A DNA stretch of 64,000 bases from Actinopolymorpha pittospori (GTDB lineage: Bacteria > Actinomycetota > Actinomycetes > Propionibacteriales > Actinopolymorphaceae), in the NCBI RefSeq assembly GCF_014873875.1, contig NZ_JADBEM010000001.1:5332001-5396000 (forward strand), written 5' to 3'. Shown here piece by piece: positions 16,165 to 24,050 of this stretch. The notes under the pieces are model-generated. The model was not told the DNA's origin. It worked only from the letters and a program-made list of their open reading frames with translations, and made no database searches. Within the stretch, counting starts at the first letter, position 1; the number at the start of each line of letters is the position of its first letter. A program made the translations under genes and the position numbers.

Positions 16165-16948
16165 GAACAACGAACGACGTTTCGCACCGAGTCCGGTCAA
16201 GCAGGCCCTGCGCGAGGGGAACCTCGTCGTAGGGACCTTCGTGTTCGAGTTCGCCACGAACGGCATCGGCCGCCTTGCCGCGGGAGCCGGGGCCGAGTTC
16301 GTCATCTACGACGCCGAGCACACCGGCTGGGGATGGGAAACCCTCGGCCGGCTGGTCGCCACGACGAGGGGTGCCGAGCCCTACGTCAGGATTCCCGGGA
16401 CGGAGCGGTCGGCGATCTCTCGCGCCCTCGACGTCGGTGCGCGAGGGATCATGGTGCCCATGGTGGAGTCGGCGGAGCAGGCCGCGACCATCGTGTCCTG
16501 GGCGACCTACCCGCCACACGGTGTGCGCGGCGCCGCCTTCGGGCTCGCACACGACGACTACGCGCGGGAGGACAACGACACCTTCATGCGCTGGGCGAAC
16601 GAGGAGAAGGCGATCCTGGCCCAGATCGAGACGGTCCGCGGGCTCGCCGCCGTCGAGGAGATCGCCGCCGTCGACGGCGTGGACGTCTTGTGGGTGGGCC
16701 ACTACGACCTGACCAACAGCATGGGCATTCCGGGGAAGTTCGACCACCCGGACTACCTCGCCGCCCTTGACCGGGTGGTGGCGGCGGCGCGGAGCCACGG
16801 CAAGTACGCCGGATTCATGGCCGGCAGCCCCGCGGAGGCGGCCATGCTGGTCGAGCGCGGTTTCTCGATCCTCGCCTACGGCGGCGACCTGTGGGTCTAC
16901 CAGGACGCGCTACGCGAGGGCATCACGAAGGTCCAGGGACTTCGGTAA
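16157..16948 (+). CDS. HpcH/HpaI-type class II aldolase
   Basis: A 263-residue protein of the HpcH/HpaI aldolase family, which splits 2-oxo-3-deoxy or related acids into pyruvate (or another 2-oxoacid) and an aldehyde with a divalent metal. Visible motifs are the base histidine in DAEHTGWGWE, the PYVRIPG strand with its conserved arginine, the metal-ligand glutamate in AQIETVRGL and the aspartate in VGHYDLTNSMGI. It starts within the preceding dehydrogenase gene (eight-base overlap). The operon ends directly afterwards at a 28-bp inverted repeat. The true substrate is unknown. Confidence 0.9.
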   Translation: MSENNERRFAPSPVKQALREGNLVVGTFVFEFATNGIGRLAAGAGAEFVIYDAEHTGWGWETLGRLVATTRGAEPYVRIPGTERSAISRALDVGARGIMVPMVESAEQAATIVSWATYPPHGVRGAAFGLAHDDYAREDNDTFMRWANEEKAILAQIETVRGLAAVEEIAAVDGVDVLWVGHYDLTNSMGIPGKFDHPDYLAALDRVVAAARSHGKYAGFMAGSPAEAAMLVERGFSILAYGGDLWVYQDALREGITKVQGLR

Positions 16949-16962
16949 CCCTCCGTCCGCCA

Positions 16963-17020
16963 AGCCTCGACCACCCGAGCCTCTCCAACCCTGGTTGGAG
17001 AGGCTCGGGTGGTCGAGGCT
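16963..17020. terminator. Perfect 28-bp inverted repeat, likely transcription terminator
   Basis: Bases 16963-16990 are perfectly complementary to 16993-17020, with only CT (16991-16992) between them; at least two more bases must open to form a real loop. It lies 14 bases after the aldolase stop codon. No T-run follows, which is usual for actinobacterial hairpin terminators. The absolute symmetry would make it work in both directions. Confidence 0.8.
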
Positions 17021-17021
17021 G

Positions 17022-17035
17022 TGTGCGCTCGAACA
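17022..17035. promoter_or_regulatory. Degenerate DeoR-type operator half
   Basis: TGTGCGCTCGAACA agrees at 12 of 14 positions with the perfect operator 17160-17173. It starts two bases after the terminator stem and about 100 bases upstream of the promoter, a spacing that would allow looping between two bound repressors. Confidence 0.45.
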
Positions 17036-17119
17036 TCGCCGTACGTCGACATCTTCGACTCGCCAGCCACGGCCCGATGGATGCGCCAACAAGTGAACGG
17101 TGACCGAATGGTGTGAGTC

Positions 17120-17148
17120 TTGACACTGTACGTTGCCGCTCCTAGTGT
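17120..17148 (+). promoter_or_regulatory. Promoter of the solute-binding protein / oiaX operon
   Basis: TTGACA (17120-17125), a 17-base spacer and TAGTGT (17143-17148) form a near-consensus promoter. The predicted start near 17155 lies just before the operator at 17160, so a bound DeoR protein would block initiation or early elongation. The next gene starts at 17281. Confidence 0.7.
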
Positions 17149-17159
17149 CGAAGCCGCTC

Positions 17160-17173
17160 TGTTCGTTCGAACA
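17160..17173. promoter_or_regulatory. Probable DeoR operator downstream of the binding-protein promoter
   Basis: TGTTCGTTCGAACA, identical to the copy at 13065-13078, placed right after the predicted transcription start. Identity of 14 bases including both half-sites in front of two genes of the same catabolic cluster argues that this is the operator of the cluster's DeoR regulator. Confidence 0.75.
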
Positions 17174-17280
17174 TCGCTACTCGCTCGGCACCATCTTCCG
17201 CGAGCACCAACCACCGCCCCGGCCTGCCGCTGGTTCCAGTCCCGACGGCATACCGGGCCTCTTGGTGAATCGAGGCAACG

Positions 17281-19293
17281 ATGAGCGGCAACGATCAACT
17301 CCCGCGCCGGACCGCCAGGAGGTCGTTCTCCCGGCGGGACTTCGTTCTCGGCGGCGTGACCGCCACCGGTCTGGTCGCCGCCACCTCGTGCGACCTGCTC
17401 TCCACCAACCCCCGAGGTGAGGAGGGAGGCGGCGGGCCCGTCGATGCCAAGCTGCGTGAGGCGCCGATGCTGTCGGCACGGATCAAGGCGGGAGACCTTC
17501 CACCGTTGCAGAAGCGGCTGCCCGCGAATCCGCTGGTGCTCGAACCCGTCGACGGCGTCGCCTCCTACGGCGGAACCTGGCGCTGCCTGCTGCTCGGGCA
17601 GAACGGCACCGACCTGTACCGCCAGCTTGCCTACGACACCCTCGTACGGTGGGACGTCCAGTGGCGCAAGGTGATCCCCAACGTCGCCGAGTCCTGGGAC
17701 GTCGACGCGACCGGCACCGTCTACACCTTCCACCTGCGCAAGGGCATCCGGTGGTCCGACGGGCACCCGTTCACCGCCGACGACGTCGCGTTCGCCTACG
17801 AGGGAATCATCACCGACCCCGACCTGACCCCGGTCTCGACCAAGGAGTTCGTCAGTGGGGAGTCGTTCGCGGCCTTCGACCAGATCGACGACCACACGGT
17901 CAGCTTCACCTTCGCCGAACCCAACGGTCTGTTCATGGACCGGCTGGCGTCACCGGGCTTCGCGACGTCGCGCATCATCCTGCCGCGCCACTACTTCGCG
18001 CAGTTCCACCCGAAGTACACCGACGGTGTGGAGGCGCTGGCCAAGAAGGAAGGCTTCGACGACTGGCGTGACTTCTTCCTCTCCAAGGGCGGTGGGGGCA
18101 CCATCGCGGTCGAGTACTGGAGCAACGCCGACATTCCGACGCTCTTCCCCTGGCTGGTCAGCACACCGCTGACCAGCAAGGGACGGCTGGAACTCGAACG
18201 CAATCCCTACTACTGGAAGGTCGACCACGAGGGGCGCCAACTGCCCTACCTCGACCGCGTGACGTTCGACGTGGTGAGCAACGCGGACACCATGCTGCTC
18301 AAGGCGACCAACGGTGAGATCGACTTCGACGCCAGCCCGTACAACTTCGTCACGCTCGCGAACAAGCCGGTGCTCGCCCGAAACCGCGAGCGCGGCGACT
18401 ACCACTTCGTCGAGGTCACCGACAGCAGGAGCAACTCCGTCGTCGTCCAGCTGAACCTCAACCATCGCGATCCGACGCTTCGCCGGCTCTTCCAGAACAA
18501 GGACTTCAGGATCGGCCTGTCCCATGCCATCAACCGTCGGGAGATCATCAACGCGGTGTTCCAACGACAGGGCGAACCCTGGCAGGTCGCCCCGCGCAAG
18601 GAGTCCGGCTTCTTCGTGGCCGAGTTCGCCACGCAGTACACCGAGTTCGACGTGGCCAAGGCTCAGGAGCACCTGGATCTGGCGGGTCTGACCGAGCGCG
18701 ACGCGGACGGCTTCCGCCTGCACGGAAACGGCGACAAGGTCTTGTTCAACATCCTGGTGACACCGGACTCCGTGGAGTCCGTGTCGGCCATCGAGCTCAT
18801 CAAGGGCTACTGGCGTGAGGTCGGCGTCGACCTGCAGATCTCCAATGTCAGCGGCGACCTGAAGGTCACCCGCCAGCAGGCGAACGAGTACGACGCGATG
18901 GTCGACACCGCCTTCTACGGCATGCAGGACGGGATCCTCTACCCGAACTGGTACTTCCCTTCCCGAGGCGACGCTGCGTTCGCGCCGGCGTGGGGTGCGT
19001 GGTACGAGTCGGGAGGAAAGGACGGCGAGGAGCCGCCCGCACGGGTGCGACAGCAGATGGACCTGTACACCAGGCTCACCCACACGGTGTCGGCCCAGGA
19101 GCGCGACGACCTCTACACGCAACTGCTCGCGATCTCCCAGGAGCAGTTCTACGTCATCGGTACGGTGCTTCCCACCGGTGCCTACGGCATCGTGAAGAAC
19201 GAGTTCCACAACGTGCCGAAGAGCCTGCTCTACGGCTGGGTCTATCCACTTCCCGGTCCGACCAGCCCGGAGCAGTACGCCAGCAGGGTATGA
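17281..19293 (+). CDS. ABC transporter solute-binding lipoprotein, family 5 (peptide/opine type)
   Basis: A 670-residue extracellular binding protein. The N-terminus has a twin-arginine motif (SRRDFVLGG) and a lipobox VAATSC, so the protein is probably folded and exported by Tat and then lipidated. The mature part shows family 5 features: YDTLVRWD, NVAESWDVDATGTVYTFHLRKGIRWSDG and the HPFTADDVAFAYE segment. Length above 600 residues fits the large subgroup. No permease or ATPase genes are nearby, so it must use a transporter encoded elsewhere. Promoter and operator upstream link it to the DeoR-controlled locus; its ligand may be an oligosaccharide, since some family 5 proteins bind sugars. 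Confidence 0.9.
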   Translation: MSGNDQLPRRTARRSFSRRDFVLGGVTATGLVAATSCDLLSTNPRGEEGGGGPVDAKLREAPMLSARIKAGDLPPLQKRLPANPLVLEPVDGVASYGGTWRCLLLGQNGTDLYRQLAYDTLVRWDVQWRKVIPNVAESWDVDATGTVYTFHLRKGIRWSDGHPFTADDVAFAYEGIITDPDLTPVSTKEFVSGESFAAFDQIDDHTVSFTFAEPNGLFMDRLASPGFATSRIILPRHYFAQFHPKYTDGVEALAKKEGFDDWRDFFLSKGGGGTIAVEYWSNADIPTLFPWLVSTPLTSKGRLELERNPYYWKVDHEGRQLPYLDRVTFDVVSNADTMLLKATNGEIDFDASPYNFVTLANKPVLARNRERGDYHFVEVTDSRSNSVVVQLNLNHRDPTLRRLFQNKDFRIGLSHAINRREIINAVFQRQGEPWQVAPRKESGFFVAEFATQYTEFDVAKAQEHLDLAGLTERDADGFRLHGNGDKVLFNILVTPDSVESVSAIELIKGYWREVGVDLQISNVSGDLKVTRQQANEYDAMVDTAFYGMQDGILYPNWYFPSRGDAAFAPAWGAWYESGGKDGEEPPARVRQQMDLYTRLTHTVSAQERDDLYTQLLAISQEQFYVIGTVLPTGAYGIVKNEFHNVPKSLLYGWVYPLPGPTSPEQYASRV

Positions 19294-19462
19294 AGTCCAG
19301 GCCCCGGGCACCCCTCGTGGCCCACGGCCTCGCCTGGCCGCTGCCGACCGCACGACGAGCGGACGCCACGGGCCGGGACCGAACTAGCATGCACCTTCAT
19401 GCAGGGCCACATATCCACCCCTGGCCCCGGCGGTCACCGACAGCATGCCCTGGGAGGGCGTC

Positions 19463-20710
19463 GTGTCTGGCGTCGTACGCGCGACCTACGAGATCGAGAC
19501 CGCACTGCCACTCGAGGCGGTCGCCGAGGTGATGGCCGGCGAGCAGTCCTCCGGAACCTTCGTCCGGGTCGCGCGGGAGACCAGCGAACTCAGGGCCCGG
19601 CACGCGGCCACCGTCGCCGCCATCGAGGAGCTGCCACTCAGCGGCCGGCCGCCCCTCCCGGGTGCGAGCGGCGACTGGCGCTCGGCGCGCCGGGCTCGGG
19701 TGAGCATCGACTTCCCGCTGCGCAACTTCGGCCCGTCGCTGCCCAACCTCCTGGCCGCCGTGGCCGGCAACCTGTTCGAGCTGCGTGAGGTCGGGGCTCT
19801 GCGACTGGTCGACCTGGACCTGCCGGCCGCCTTCGCGGAGGTGTACCCGGGCCCGGGCTTCGGCGTGACCGGCACCCGTCAGCTGGTCGACCGACCCACG
19901 GGACCGCTGATCGGGACGATCGTGAAGCCGAGCATCGGCCTGTCCGCGGCGGAGCTCGCCGAACTGGTCGCCGAGATCGGCGATGCCGGCATCGACTTCA
20001 TCAAGGACGACGAGCTGCAGGGCAATCCGCCCGGCCTGCCGTTGAGCGAGCGGGTGCCGAAGGTCATGGACGTCCTCAAGCGCGTCGCCGACCGCACCGG
20101 TCGCATGCCGATGTACGCGTTCAACATCACCGACGACATCGCGCGCCTGGCCGACAACCACGATCTCGTGCTCGCCGCCGGTGGGACCTGCGTCATGGTG
20201 TGCGTGAACACGATCGGCCTGGCCGGAGTGCAGTATCTGCGCGAACGCTGCCGGCTTCCGATCCACGGCCACCGGGCGATGTTCGGTGCGTACTCCCGGT
20301 CCCCGCAGCTCGGCATCGACTTCGTGGTGTTCCAGAAGCTGGCTCGACTCGCGGGGGCCGACCACATCCACACCAACGGCATCCGCAACAAGTTCTACGA
20401 ATCCGACGACCAGGTGCTGGCCTCCATCGCTGCCGTCCGCGCGCCGTTCCTGGGCGGCTATCCGGCCCTGCCGGTGTTGTCCTCGGGGCAGTCACCCGGC
20501 TTGGCGCACGCCACGTACGCGGCGGTCGGTACGGCGGACCTGTTGGTGCTCGCGGGCGGCGGCGTGCACGGCCACCCGGGCGGTGCGGCGGCCGGCGTCC
20601 TTGCCATGCGCGAGGCGTGGGACGCGGCACTGGCCGGCGAGTCGCTCGACGACAGGGCCGCGCGGGTTCCCGAACTCGCGGCGGCGTTGACGACCTTCGG
20701 ACGGTACTGA
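19463..20710 (+). CDS. oiaX: RuBisCO-like protein, probable 3-oxo-isoapionate-4-phosphate decarboxylase
   Basis: A 415-residue RuBisCO large-subunit homologue that is not a CO2-fixing RuBisCO. Recognisable active-site elements are GTIVKPSIGL (K of the GTxxKP motif), DFIKDDEL (carbamylated lysine and two metal acids), HGHRA, the loop HTNGIRNKFYE with a retained lysine, LSSGQSPG and the phosphate-binding AGGGVHGHPGG. The next gene, overlapping by one base, is a DUF1537 kinase; this pairing is that of OiaX/OiaK in apiose/apionate breakdown, where the RuBisCO-like enzyme decarboxylates 3-oxo-isoapionate 4-phosphate to L-erythrulose 1-phosphate. GTG 19463 is preferred for its GGAGGG; ATG 19445 is possible. 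Function is inferred from the pairing; transcarboxylase relatives exist. Confidence 0.75.
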   Translation: MSGVVRATYEIETALPLEAVAEVMAGEQSSGTFVRVARETSELRARHAATVAAIEELPLSGRPPLPGASGDWRSARRARVSIDFPLRNFGPSLPNLLAAVAGNLFELREVGALRLVDLDLPAAFAEVYPGPGFGVTGTRQLVDRPTGPLIGTIVKPSIGLSAAELAELVAEIGDAGIDFIKDDELQGNPPGLPLSERVPKVMDVLKRVADRTGRMPMYAFNITDDIARLADNHDLVLAAGGTCVMVCVNTIGLAGVQYLRERCRLPIHGHRAMFGAYSRSPQLGIDFVVFQKLARLAGADHIHTNGIRNKFYESDDQVLASIAAVRAPFLGGYPALPVLSSGQSPGLAHATYAAVGTADLLVLAGGGVHGHPGGAAAGVLAMREAWDAALAGESLDDRAARVPELAAALTTFGRY

Positions 20711-22056
20711 TGCCTCGAATCGGGTTCTACGGTGACGACTTCACCGGATCGGTGGACGCGCTGCTGCAGTTCCGCCGGGCCGGGCTGAGTGGCGTCCTCG
20801 TCACCTCCAACGACGTCGAGATCCCGACCGATGACATCGACGTCGTGGGCATCGCCGGGGTTGCCCGGTCGCTTCCGACCGCGGCGATGGCCGCGGAGGT
20901 CGTTCCGGCGCTGCGGCGGCTGCTCGACCTCGAGCCGATCGTCGTTCAGTACAAGGCATGTTCGACCGCCGACTCCTCGGCCACGGTGGGCAGCCTCGGC
21001 CGGGCCATCGAGCTGTCCCGGAAGCTGTTCCCGGCCGCGCCGGTACCCGTGCTCTTCGCCCAACCCGACTTCGGTCGCTACACGTTCTTCAGCCATCACT
21101 TCGCCCGCGACGGTGACCTGATCCACCGGCTCGACCGGCAACCCACGATGGTGAGCCATCCGGTCACGCCCGCCACCGAGTCCGACCTTCGACGGCACCT
21201 GGCCAGCCAGACCACGGCGGCGATCAGCGCGCTGCACTGGCCGACCATCGCGGACGCGCAACGTCTCGAAGCGGCGCTCGACAGCGGCGCGGAGACGGTG
21301 GTCGTCTGCGACGCCTTCACCAACGAGCAGATCGACCGCGTCGCGGCCGCGATCCTGGCTGGCCCGCACCAACCCCGGTTCGTCCTCGGCTCCGGCGGTC
21401 TGAGCGGCGGCCTCGGGCGCGCGATGGACGTCCCTCACCGGCTTCCACCGCCCGCCTGCGATCCCACCCCGGCGGCCGGGCCGACGCTCGTGCTCAACGG
21501 CAGCAGGTCCGCGGGTACCCGCGGTCAGGTCGAGGCCGCGGCGCGCGCTGGCTGGCCCACCCTGGACCTGTTCGCGCCGGCCACGCCCCAGCGGGCTGCC
21601 AGGCTGCACGCCGCCGGATCGGACCTCGTGGTGGACGCGGCCGCCACCCCTCGCTCGGGACCCTCGATCAGCCAGGCCGTCGAGGTGGGGCTCGCCGACC
21701 TTGCCGACACCTGTCTGCGGCGGAACCCCGCGACCCGACTCGTCGTCTGCGGGGGCGACACGTCCGGGAAGGTCCTGCGACGCCTGGGCGTCGAGCGCCT
21801 CACCGTCGTCGGACAACCGTGGGGCAACGTCGCCCTGTGCGAGGCGTCGGGCGCCGCGCCACACGTGCGCCGGGTCGAACTCGTCCTCAAGGGCGGGCAG
21901 ATGGGTCACCTCGACCTCTTCGACGACGTACGGCAGGGACGACGCTACGAGCCCAGCGACGTCTCCGGCCACTCCCCGCACCGCCTGATCCCCGACTCCA
22001 GTCGTGAAAGGCCAGGATGCTCACCGACACCTCCGCCAGCCCGTACGCCCAGATGA
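20710..22056 (+). CDS. oiaK: DUF1537 four-carbon acid sugar kinase, probable 3-oxo-isoapionate kinase
   Basis: A 448-residue kinase of the DUF1537 family. The N-terminal substrate domain begins GFYGDDFTGSVDAL; the C-terminal nucleotide domain has LVLNGSRSAGTRGQ, VVCGGDTSGKVLRRLGV and LVLKGGQMGHLDLF. Known members phosphorylate threonate, erythronate, 3-oxo-tetronate or 3-oxo-isoapionate. The ATG at 20710 shares its A with the stop of the RuBisCO-like gene (TGATG), so both are translationally coupled; this supports 3-oxo-isoapionate as substrate. The last 13 codons overlap the start of the glycosidase gene, and the C-terminal 35 residues after the family core look unconserved, suggesting that the original stop was lost. 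Confidence 0.78.
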   Translation: MPRIGFYGDDFTGSVDALLQFRRAGLSGVLVTSNDVEIPTDDIDVVGIAGVARSLPTAAMAAEVVPALRRLLDLEPIVVQYKACSTADSSATVGSLGRAIELSRKLFPAAPVPVLFAQPDFGRYTFFSHHFARDGDLIHRLDRQPTMVSHPVTPATESDLRRHLASQTTAAISALHWPTIADAQRLEAALDSGAETVVVCDAFTNEQIDRVAAAILAGPHQPRFVLGSGGLSGGLGRAMDVPHRLPPPACDPTPAAGPTLVLNGSRSAGTRGQVEAAARAGWPTLDLFAPATPQRAARLHAAGSDLVVDAAATPRSGPSISQAVEVGLADLADTCLRRNPATRLVVCGGDTSGKVLRRLGVERLTVVGQPWGNVALCEASGAAPHVRRVELVLKGGQMGHLDLFDDVRQGRRYEPSDVSGHSPHRLIPDSSRERPGCSPTPPPARTPR

Positions 22057-24005
22057 CGTCGATGGCACCAGGCTCGTGTCGGATCACCGGCACGAGCCCG
22101 CTCGCGGTGCTGCGCGACCGGGCGTTGCGGGTCACCATCCCCACCATGGGCCGCATCATGTTCGACCCTTCCGTCGCGCACGCCTACCAGAACTTCCTCG
22201 TGGCCGCGGGCGACGTGCCTGGGAAGCACGACGGTCCGCCGTTCATGGACGGCGATCTCTACAAGTGGTTGGAGGCGGCCACGGTGATGGCCACCGAGAC
22301 CGGTGACGAGGAGCTCTCCGGCTTCCTGGCCGAGGCGGCCGACGCGATCAGCCGAGCCCAGCGGCCGGACGGCTACGTCCACACCAGGACCATCATCGCG
22401 CAGCGGCAGGGGAGCGAGGCTCGTCCGCTGGAGCGGCGGCTGGACTTCGAGACCTACAACTTCGGCCACCTGATGACGCTCGCGTGCGTCCATCACCGGG
22501 CCACCGGCGAGGATGCCTATCTCCAGCTCGCGATTCGGGTCGCCGGCTACCTCACGGACGTCGCCAAGGAGCACCCGGAGCTGTTGTCCGACTGCAACAT
22601 CTGCCCGTCGCACTACATGGGTGTGGTCGAGCTCTACCGTACGACCAGGGATCCGGCGTTCCTCGAGCTCGCCGGGCGACTGCTCGACCTGCACGGTGGC
22701 AAGGGTTACGAGGGCAGCGACGACAACCAGGACGTCCGGCCGGTCCGTGACCAGCGCCAGGCTGTCGGGCACTCCGTCCGCGCCAACTACCTGTACGCCG
22801 GGATGGCCGACTACGCCCTCGAGACAGGCGAGGGGGAGCTGGTCGCGGCCCTCACCAGCATCTGGGAGGACCTGGTCACCAGGAAGCTCTACGTAACCGG
22901 TGGCTGCGGCGCGCTCTACGACGGCGCTTCGCCCGATGCCGCCCAGGACCACCGCGCTCCCACCCGGGTGCACCAGGCGTACGGGCGCGCGTACCAGCTG
23001 CCGAACACCACGGCCTACAACGAGTCGTGCGCGTCTCTCGGCCTGGTCATGTGGGCCTGGCGGATGCTGGCGCTGACCGGTGAGTCACGGTATGCCGACG
23101 AGATCGAACGCGTGCTGTACAACGCGCTGCCGGCCATGATCGGAGCCGACGGCAAGACGTACTTCTACACGAATCCGCTGCGCCAGGTGCGCGACCTGCC
23201 GATTCCGCTTCGCCGGGCGGGGAACCCGCTGGACTCCGTTCCGCCCCCGTCGCAGGAGCGGGTCCGCCAGGAGTACATGACCGCGTGCTTCTGCTGCCCG
23301 CCGAACGTCGCCCGGTTCATCGCCGAGATTCCGTACTACACGTACTCGCGCAACGAGACCGACCTGTGGGTGCACCAGTTCGTCAGCGGACGGACGTCGA
23401 CCACGGTGGGCGGCGTGCCCGTCGTCGTGGAGCAGGAGACGGAGTTCCCGGTCGCGGGGCGCTCGGTCATCCGGGTGAGCGCCGAGGTGCCCGCCCGAGG
23501 TGTCGTCCGCGTCCGCATCCCCGGGTGGGCCGACCAGACGGTCGTCACCGTGGACGGTGTCACCGTCGAGCGGATCGAGATGGGCTACGCCGTCATCGAT
23601 TGGGAGTGGCGGCAGAACACGATCCGGGTCGAGATACCAATGCGGGCGCGGCTGACCGTCGCGCACCACTTCCTCGAGGAAGCCACCAACCAGGTGTGCG
23701 TGGTCCGTGGTCCGGTCGTCTACTGCGTGGAGAGCGCCGATCTGCCCGCCGACGTCGGCGTCGAGTCGCTCGCCATCCCCGCGTCGATCACCTGGACCGA
23801 GGAGCGCGGCACGGACATCTTCACCGGGCATGTCCTGCTCAGGGGAGCAGCAGCCCGGCTGCCCGACCAGGTGCCGGCTGACCGTCTGTACGGAGAACTG
23901 AACCAGGCCGATCCAACGGCGCTGGACATCCGGCTCGTGCCGTACGCCCGCTGGGGCAACCGCGGCCCGGGCGAGATGTCGGTCTGGCTGCAGCTCCTGC
24001 GCTAG
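22017..24005 (+). CDS. GH127-type glycoside hydrolase (DUF1680, beta-L-arabinofuranosidase family)
   Basis: A 662-residue protein without signal peptide, hence cytoplasmic. It has the (alpha/alpha)6 barrel of DUF1680 and the zinc-cysteine active site of GH127: the glutamate and cysteine of TTAYNESCA (about residues 335-341) and CFCCPPN (about 422-428), where the first cysteine of the CC pair is the nucleophile in the characterised bifidobacterial enzyme HypBA1. A C-terminal beta-sandwich follows (VRIPGWAD motif). GH127 enzymes release beta-L-arabinofuranose. Here the gene is coupled to a putative isoapionate kinase gene, so a branched or furanose sugar such as apiose may be the real target. 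The ATG at 22017 follows GAAAGG. Confidence 0.88.
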   Translation: MLTDTSASPYAQMTSMAPGSCRITGTSPLAVLRDRALRVTIPTMGRIMFDPSVAHAYQNFLVAAGDVPGKHDGPPFMDGDLYKWLEAATVMATETGDEELSGFLAEAADAISRAQRPDGYVHTRTIIAQRQGSEARPLERRLDFETYNFGHLMTLACVHHRATGEDAYLQLAIRVAGYLTDVAKEHPELLSDCNICPSHYMGVVELYRTTRDPAFLELAGRLLDLHGGKGYEGSDDNQDVRPVRDQRQAVGHSVRANYLYAGMADYALETGEGELVAALTSIWEDLVTRKLYVTGGCGALYDGASPDAAQDHRAPTRVHQAYGRAYQLPNTTAYNESCASLGLVMWAWRMLALTGESRYADEIERVLYNALPAMIGADGKTYFYTNPLRQVRDLPIPLRRAGNPLDSVPPPSQERVRQEYMTACFCCPPNVARFIAEIPYYTYSRNETDLWVHQFVSGRTSTTVGGVPVVVEQETEFPVAGRSVIRVSAEVPARGVVRVRIPGWADQTVVTVDGVTVERIEMGYAVIDWEWRQNTIRVEIPMRARLTVAHHFLEEATNQVCVVRGPVVYCVESADLPADVGVESLAIPASITWTEERGTDIFTGHVLLRGAAARLPDQVPADRLYGELNQADPTALDIRLVPYARWGNRGPGEMSVWLQLLR

Positions 24006-24050
24006 CTCTCGTTGGTGACCTGCCCGCTGCCCGACCGGAGGACAACCAGC

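Larger units (their letters stand above)
16949..17280. other. Control region between aldolase operon and binding-protein gene
   Basis: This 332-base gap has no gene. In order it contains a 28-bp perfect inverted repeat (16963-17020), a degenerate DeoR-type operator (17022-17035), a promoter (17120-17148) with a perfect operator copy just downstream (17160-17173), and the leader of the solute-binding protein gene with GAGG before its ATG. Confidence 0.75.
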
